Shown: positions 14,280 through 17,843 of the stretch, in pieces | How positions within the stretch are numbered: position 1 is the first letter of the stretch | How the letters are laid out: each line of letters starts with the position of its first letter | Source of the DNA: Methanothrix sp. | GTDB taxonomy: Archaea; Halobacteriota; Methanosarcinia; Methanotrichales; Methanotrichaceae | Assembly (NCBI GenBank): GCA_028679775.1 | Contig: JAJRAX010000227.1 | Location: 1 to 17,843, forward strand | Direction: 5' to 3' | Length of the DNA stretch: 17,843 bases | Program-made: the position numbers and the translations under genes | The notes under the pieces: generated by a model | Database searches by the model: none | The model's input: only the letters and a program-made list of their open reading frames with translations | What the model was told of the DNA's origin: nothing

Positions 14280-14834
14280 ATGTTCGAAGAGCTTTTGGAA
14301 CTATATAAGACTAAGGCAGAAGAGATTGAGAGAAGCAAGAAAGAAACGCAAGCTATGATATTATTGGTTTCCGCTATGGAGAAGATCTCCCAAGAGGCAA
14401 ATTCCAGACAGAGCGATGTAGAATTGATAGGCAGATTGATAGACCAAGTTGATCGATTATCCAAAGAAGTGTCCGATCTAAAGAGCCAGATTCGTGCTCG
14501 ACAGGTGCGATCCGCCCCCGTCCAAGAGGCAAGTTCCGGAGACGGAAAAGCCCTAGATAACCATGCTCGATCACTCATTGATATCATGGAAGAAAGACCA
14601 GGAAGATATACAACTAGCGAACTCGTGGATATGCTGGGCTTGAATAAGACAACAGTAATAAGCGTAATGAAGCGAGCCCATGAAATCGATCCGATACATG
14701 TCAAGATGACTCAGGGAAAGAGGCGCAAGCTTTACCTGTCTTATGCTGCGGAGGACGAAGCGCAAAAGACAGAAGCATCACCGGGATCCAGTGAATCGGA
14801 CCGGGTGAAGCTAGAGCTGATGGCAATGACCTAG
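14280..14834 (+). CDS. Coiled-coil protein with C-terminal winged helix-turn-helix domain
   Basis: The ATG at 14280 has AGGAG ten bases upstream; an in-frame TTG at 14232 has no such signal, so 184 residues are preferred over 200. Residues 1-75 are charged, heptad-like and rich in Glu/Lys/Leu (MFEELLELYKTKAEEIERSK, then RLIDQVDRLSKEVSDLKSQI), consistent with a coiled coil. After a flexible linker (about 76-92), residues about 95-150 form a winged helix: ARSLIDIMEERPGRYTTSEL leads into VDMLGLNKTTVISVMKRA, the recognition-type helix, and then a basic wing (TQGKRRKLYL). It is probably a dimeric DNA-binding regulator, with its own promoter and upstream palindrome. I do not recognise the family, and its targets are not visible. 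The gene stands alone, convergent with the exported protein/RND pair. Confidence 0.82.
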   Translation: MFEELLELYKTKAEEIERSKKETQAMILLVSAMEKISQEANSRQSDVELIGRLIDQVDRLSKEVSDLKSQIRARQVRSAPVQEASSGDGKALDNHARSLIDIMEERPGRYTTSELVDMLGLNKTTVISVMKRAHEIDPIHVKMTQGKRRKLYLSYAAEDEAQKTEASPGSSESDRVKLELMAMT

Positions 14835-15043
14835 ATGATAAGATAATACACACAATTCAAAATTTCACAATTAGTTTGAACGTTGCATTGCCGTTTGTCT
14901 TCCGGCTGTTCTGGCCAGACACCCGGCATTCTCCTCAGACAGATGGAGAAATAAAATTATTCATATTATTTTATATTTAATTGCCGATCGCGAAAACATA
15001 ATTAACTTAAGTGAAAATTCGAGAATAGCCAAATACTCAGGAA

Positions 15044-15069
15044 TGACAATATTGTCAATTTCAGACAAT
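15044..15069. promoter_or_regulatory. Perfect 14-bp palindrome with an extra half-site
   Basis: TGACAATATTGTCA (15044-15057) is a perfect palindrome. Another GACAAT half-site follows at 15064-15069, so three half-sites alternate in orientation. It ends about 18 bases before a TATA-like box. It looks like an operator, but no annotated gene starts from it. Confidence 0.5.
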
Positions 15070-15112
15070 CCTTTGCAGCCAGAGTAATATTTAAGTTTCT
15101 GATGCAAAATAT

Positions 15113-15142
15113 AAAAAAGCAAACGAAGAAAGGCCGAACGGC
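15113..15142 (-). terminator. Terminator of the RND/exported-protein unit
   Basis: On the minus strand, just after the stop codon, a short hairpin (GCCG-TT-CGGC, 15133-15142) is followed by a pyrimidine-rich stretch and a run of six T's (15113-15118). It is a plausible end for the minus-strand unit, although the stem is short. Confidence 0.5.
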
Positions 15143-15144
15143 GA

Positions 15145-16194
15145 TCACCTCTTCCGCTTTCTCATATACAAGTATCCGCATGCGACGATTATGATGATGA
15201 GCACAGCCAAGACCGGCAGCAGCAAAGATGACGCAGCCGCCTTGACGACAACTGGAATTTTCAAGCTCTCGGAGACCACCGAATCGCCATTGACATCGGT
15301 ATACTTGATCTCGCTATTGATGCCATATTCTTTGGGAGTGGCATCGGAGTCAACGTCGATCCAGAAGATGACAGTCCGATCTTCACCAGGGCCTAGCGTT
15401 CCGATGAACGCCTGATCATCTGTAGAGGAGAATGGCTTGAATATGGAAAGCCTGGCAACGGCATCTTTGATCGGGTCCTCTCCGATATTCCTGTAGGTGA
15501 CTTTGATTTGTCCCTTATCCTGACCTGCTGTGAGGACACCTGTTGAATTAGTGATCAAGAAGTCCGCCTGCTTCTTGACGGTAACAATGACTGGGACAGT
15601 CTGATTGGCCTTCTGATAGACGTAGGATACCTGATAATTGGCCAGAGTCGGCGAGCTTCCGCTGGTAACGAGCTTGGAGGCCTGCACCCGGACGTTATCC
15701 TGATAATCATAAGACAGGCTCAGATTGAGTTGATACGCCCCAGCGGCAGCGTGCTCTCCGATCTTTATGCTGAATATCAATGGCGACTTGGTCTTATCCC
15801 CGGACTTCAAAGATTGCACAATCTGATCTCCAGACTTTATCTCGATCTGAGGGTCGCGAGAGGCGAGAGTAGCAGTGATTGCCAATGCTGTTGGCTTCTT
15901 GTACTCCTCTTCCAGCTCGGCGGCTGCCAGGGCATACTCTTTGGGATCTTGGGGAATCTGGTCCTCCTTGAATCCCAGTATCCGTCCGTAGTTGGTCAGA
16001 TCCACATAGAGAGTGACTGTGTCACCTCGCTCAAATTCATCCGTCCCGGAAACGCTGGCCGAGATATCCGGGCCGCCGTACATGCTGTAATAGTTGTCTC
16101 CCCCCAATTCCAGGGGCACATAGGTGTTTTGAGCCGGAGCTGTGGCAACAAGAGCCAACAGGCAAAGGCCAAGCAGAGCTGCAATAGGTCTCAT
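15145..16194 (-). CDS. Membrane-anchored exported beta-domain protein (COG1361 S-layer-like), partner of RND exporter
   Basis: The protein has 349 residues from the ATG at 16194, which has GGGGAG eight bases upstream; a TTG one codon earlier is less likely. A signal peptide (RPIAALLGLCLLALVATAPA, cut before QNTYV) is followed by about 300 residues of beta-sandwich-like sequence. This has two recognisable repeats of the type 'V-x-x-G-x-x-x-V-x-V-x-x-x-N-x-G' (FERGDTVTLYVDLTNYGRIL and TAGQDKGQIKVTYRNIGEDP), as in COG1361/NEW3/CARDB domains. The C-terminus has one membrane segment (LLLPVLAVLIIIIVACGYLY) and the basic tail MRKRKR, so the body faces outside. It starts three bases after the stop of the RND exporter gene, and such pairing recurs in archaea. 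It is probably an accessory of the exporter, perhaps linking it to the cell surface. Confidence 0.87.
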   Translation of the reverse strand: MRPIAALLGLCLLALVATAPAQNTYVPLELGGDNYYSMYGGPDISASVSGTDEFERGDTVTLYVDLTNYGRILGFKEDQIPQDPKEYALAAAELEEEYKKPTALAITATLASRDPQIEIKSGDQIVQSLKSGDKTKSPLIFSIKIGEHAAAGAYQLNLSLSYDYQDNVRVQASKLVTSGSSPTLANYQVSYVYQKANQTVPVIVTVKKQADFLITNSTGVLTAGQDKGQIKVTYRNIGEDPIKDAVARLSIFKPFSSTDDQAFIGTLGPGEDRTVIFWIDVDSDATPKEYGINSEIKYTDVNGDSVVSESLKIPVVVKAAASSLLLPVLAVLIIIIVACGYLYMRKRKR

Positions 16195-16197
16195 CAA

Positions 16198-17843
16198 TCA
16201 TACTCCCCTTGCTATCAGCTTGAGGGCTTTCTTCAACTCGTATTTGGCATTTTCAACTACCGCACGTCGTATCTCCATGCGGTACATGAGCACCACGAAG
16301 ACGGTGAAGGTCGTGAGAAGTGCAAATATTATTGCTAAGACTGTAATGATTCCGAAGTTGTTGGTGATCAGGAAGGGCGAAGATATCAAGGCTGCAAACC
16401 CAAATATCGTTGTGAGCCCTGATGCAATGAGGGCTGAGCCGATGCGTCTTGCCGTGATCTTGAGGGCCTCCAACGGCTGTCCGATTTTGGACAGCTCCTC
16501 ATAGAAGCGCTCCATCATCAATATGGCATATTCCGATCCCACACCCAAGATGAGGGCGCCCAATGTCGCAGTGAGGGGCGTGTATTTCATGTCGGCAACA
16601 TACATCACACCACCCATCCAGCCTATCACCACAAGCATGGGCAGAACCGGTAGCAGCGCTTTAATGAGATCACGGTAGATCAGCAGCAGGACGATAAAGA
16701 TGAGCAGCAATCCAAGTAACGTCATCTCAGTTCTGCCGGTGGTCAAGGCAGAGATGACCGTAGTCATCACCACAGCGTCACCAGTCTCTCGCACTGAGAC
16801 TCCTGGCGGCGGCTCGTGCCAGATAATATCTTTGTCAATCTCCGTTATGAGGCGTTCTGTCCCCTCCGCGCCCAGGTTGGTCAGCTCTTTGTTAACATCC
16901 AGCTTGATCAAAGCAGTATCATGCCCATCCAGTTGCCGGGATAAAGTTGTTGCTGGAATGGTGGCTATCAGCCTTCGAATCTCGGTTTGATCTTCGGGTA
17001 TTTCTCCGCCGTTGGCCTGCTTGACGGTAGCGGCAATGCTGTCATAGCCATACACCTGGTCCCTTGAGCCCTTCAAATAGATGCAAAACTCATCCATCCA
17101 TTTTAGGACGTCAGGATCGGTGATATCATCTGCCTGAATGATGAGATCAAGAGTGTCCGTCCCACCGAAAATGTCACTCATGTGCCTGAAATCGATGAGC
17201 GGAGGCAGGTCCTGAGGTACATAATTCTTGAAGTCCGTGTCAACCTGGACCATGGTGTCGGCATAGATGCCAGCCAATGAGAGGAATAATGCCACGGCCA
17301 GCACCAGACGCCATCTTTCAATGCAGATGTCAGAGACCCTCCCTATGATTATACCAATGGCATTATCTTTGGGCACATTGGCCATCATGTCTTGAGCATT
17401 CGTTTCCTTAGCCGACGAACTCCTTCTCCCGATTAAATAGAGCAGAGTGACTCCCACAAAAAGCGCAGATAAATAGCAGAGGAACAGCCCAATCAGGCAC
17501 AAGAGCCCGAAATCCCTGGTCATGGGCACAGATGAGGTGAGAAGGGAGACAAAACCCATAGCAGTTATGATCAGTGCGATCATCACCGGCAGGGAGACGT
17601 GCCCTACTGTCTCTATCACTGCCTGGACTGGGGACTTGCATTTGATAAACTCCTCATCTATTCTGTTGTGGAACTGGATGGCATAGTCTATGCCAATGCC
17701 TATCAGCACCGGAAAGGCAGACATTGATACCATGGTAAATGGGATATGCAGAAATCCCATGGCGCCGAAGGTCCAGATTATGCCCAGGAAGACAATAGGT
17801 ATGGGAAGAAGCGACCACTTGACGTGGTTGAAGGAGATCAGCA
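16198..17843 (-). CDS. RND superfamily exporter, HAE3/MMPL type (5' part outside window)
   Basis: The frame is open to the window edge: codons beyond the internal ATG at 17760 read LISFNHVKWSLLPIPIVFLG and continue without a break, so that ATG is not the true start. About 547 residues of the C-terminal part are present. They comprise a first membrane bundle with GIGIDYAIQFHNRIDEE, a cytoplasmic stretch (GRRSSSAKETNAQ), an extracytoplasmic loop of about 170 residues (starting DTMVQVDTDFKNYVPQDLPP), and a second six-helix bundle with GVGSEYAILMMERFYEE. The Asp and Glu in these two motifs are at the positions used for proton relay or sterol-sensing-like function. Archaeal HAE3 proteins are thought to export lipids or other hydrophobic compounds; the substrate here is unknown. 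The TGA lies three bases before the exported-protein ATG, so translation is probably coupled. Confidence 0.93.
   Translation of the reverse strand, partial: LISFNHVKWSLLPIPIVFLGIIWTFGAMGFLHIPFTMVSMSAFPVLIGIGIDYAIQFHNRIDEEFIKCKSPVQAVIETVGHVSLPVMIALIITAMGFVSLLTSSVPMTRDFGLLCLIGLFLCYLSALFVGVTLLYLIGRRSSSAKETNAQDMMANVPKDNAIGIIIGRVSDICIERWRLVLAVALFLSLAGIYADTMVQVDTDFKNYVPQDLPPLIDFRHMSDIFGGTDTLDLIIQADDITDPDVLKWMDEFCIYLKGSRDQVYGYDSIAATVKQANGGEIPEDQTEIRRLIATIPATTLSRQLDGHDTALIKLDVNKELTNLGAEGTERLITEIDKDIIWHEPPPGVSVRETGDAVVMTTVISALTTGRTEMTLLGLLLIFIVLLLIYRDLIKALLPVLPMLVVIGWMGGVMYVADMKYTPLTATLGALILGVGSEYAILMMERFYEELSKIGQPLEALKITARRIGSALIASGLTTIFGFAALISSPFLITNNFGIITVLAIIFALLTTFTVFVVLMYRMEIRRAVVENAKYELKKALKLIARGV

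Larger units (their letters stand above)
14835..15144. other. Convergent intergenic region with palindromes
   Basis: Both flanking genes end here, so no promoter is required, yet 310 bases are present. It contains TCTGGCCAGA (a perfect 10-bp palindrome near 14920), AT-rich tracts (14953-14980), a cluster of GACAAT half-sites at 15045-15069 and a TATA-like ATATTTAAG at 15088-15096. No open frame of note. A small RNA gene or antisense promoter is possible. Confidence 0.5.

Noticed and set aside
15730..16338. 202-residue plus-strand open frame
   Set aside because: Antisense to the exported protein and the end of the RND gene, both of which have clear signal, membrane and family features.

Overview
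The window looks like a piece of a methanogenic euryarchaeal chromosome, most plausibly from the Methanothrix (Methanosaeta) group. The archaeal translation factors aEF-2 (with its diphthamide-site histidine) and aEF-1A, uS10, TATA-type promoters, a CooC-type nickel ATPase (typical of cells with CO dehydrogenase/acetyl-CoA synthase) and an HAE3-type RND exporter fit this. The genus is inferred from gene content. No 16S or mcr gene is present to prove it.

Layout. (1) 1-291, minus: the signal-peptide-bearing 5' end of an exported protein running off the left edge. (2) 661-2418, plus: a secreted protein with two almost identical 120-residue domains, then a propeller-like lectin domain of six repeats. 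(3) 2491-4230, minus: a class II (B12-dependent) ribonucleotide reductase, divergent from (4) cooC at 4366-5130, plus. CooC is convergent with (5) a minus-strand lysC-purM pair that overlaps by 4 bp. (6) 7704-11720, plus: the translation cluster EF-2, EF-1A, uS10 and tRNA-Arg(CCG). The S12 and S7 genes usually found upstream of EF-2 are absent here. (7) 11747-14834: a small AbrB-type regulator, a non-coding stretch with a dispersed-repeat-like motif, an exported protein of unknown function, an unusual HAD-family protein and a coiled-coil/winged-helix protein with a strong TATA promoter. (8) 15145-17843, minus: an RND exporter (5' end outside the window) followed directly by a membrane-anchored exported beta-domain protein, very probably one transcription unit.

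The most notable non-gene signals are hairpins at each gene end in the EF-2/EF-1A/uS10 cluster. Two of them contain the stop codon, and the EF-1A hairpin is followed by seven T's, like a bacterial intrinsic terminator placed just before rpsJ. Other signals are a shared GCTTAAAT box exactly 41 nt upstream of the nrdJ and lysC starts (which also decides the nrdJ start), a terminator shared by convergent cooC and purM, and a cluster of three GACAAT half-sites in a convergent intergenic region with no gene to regulate. I see no CRISPR array, insertion sequence, prophage or defence operon. The genes are mainly housekeeping, with exported accessory proteins at both ends.
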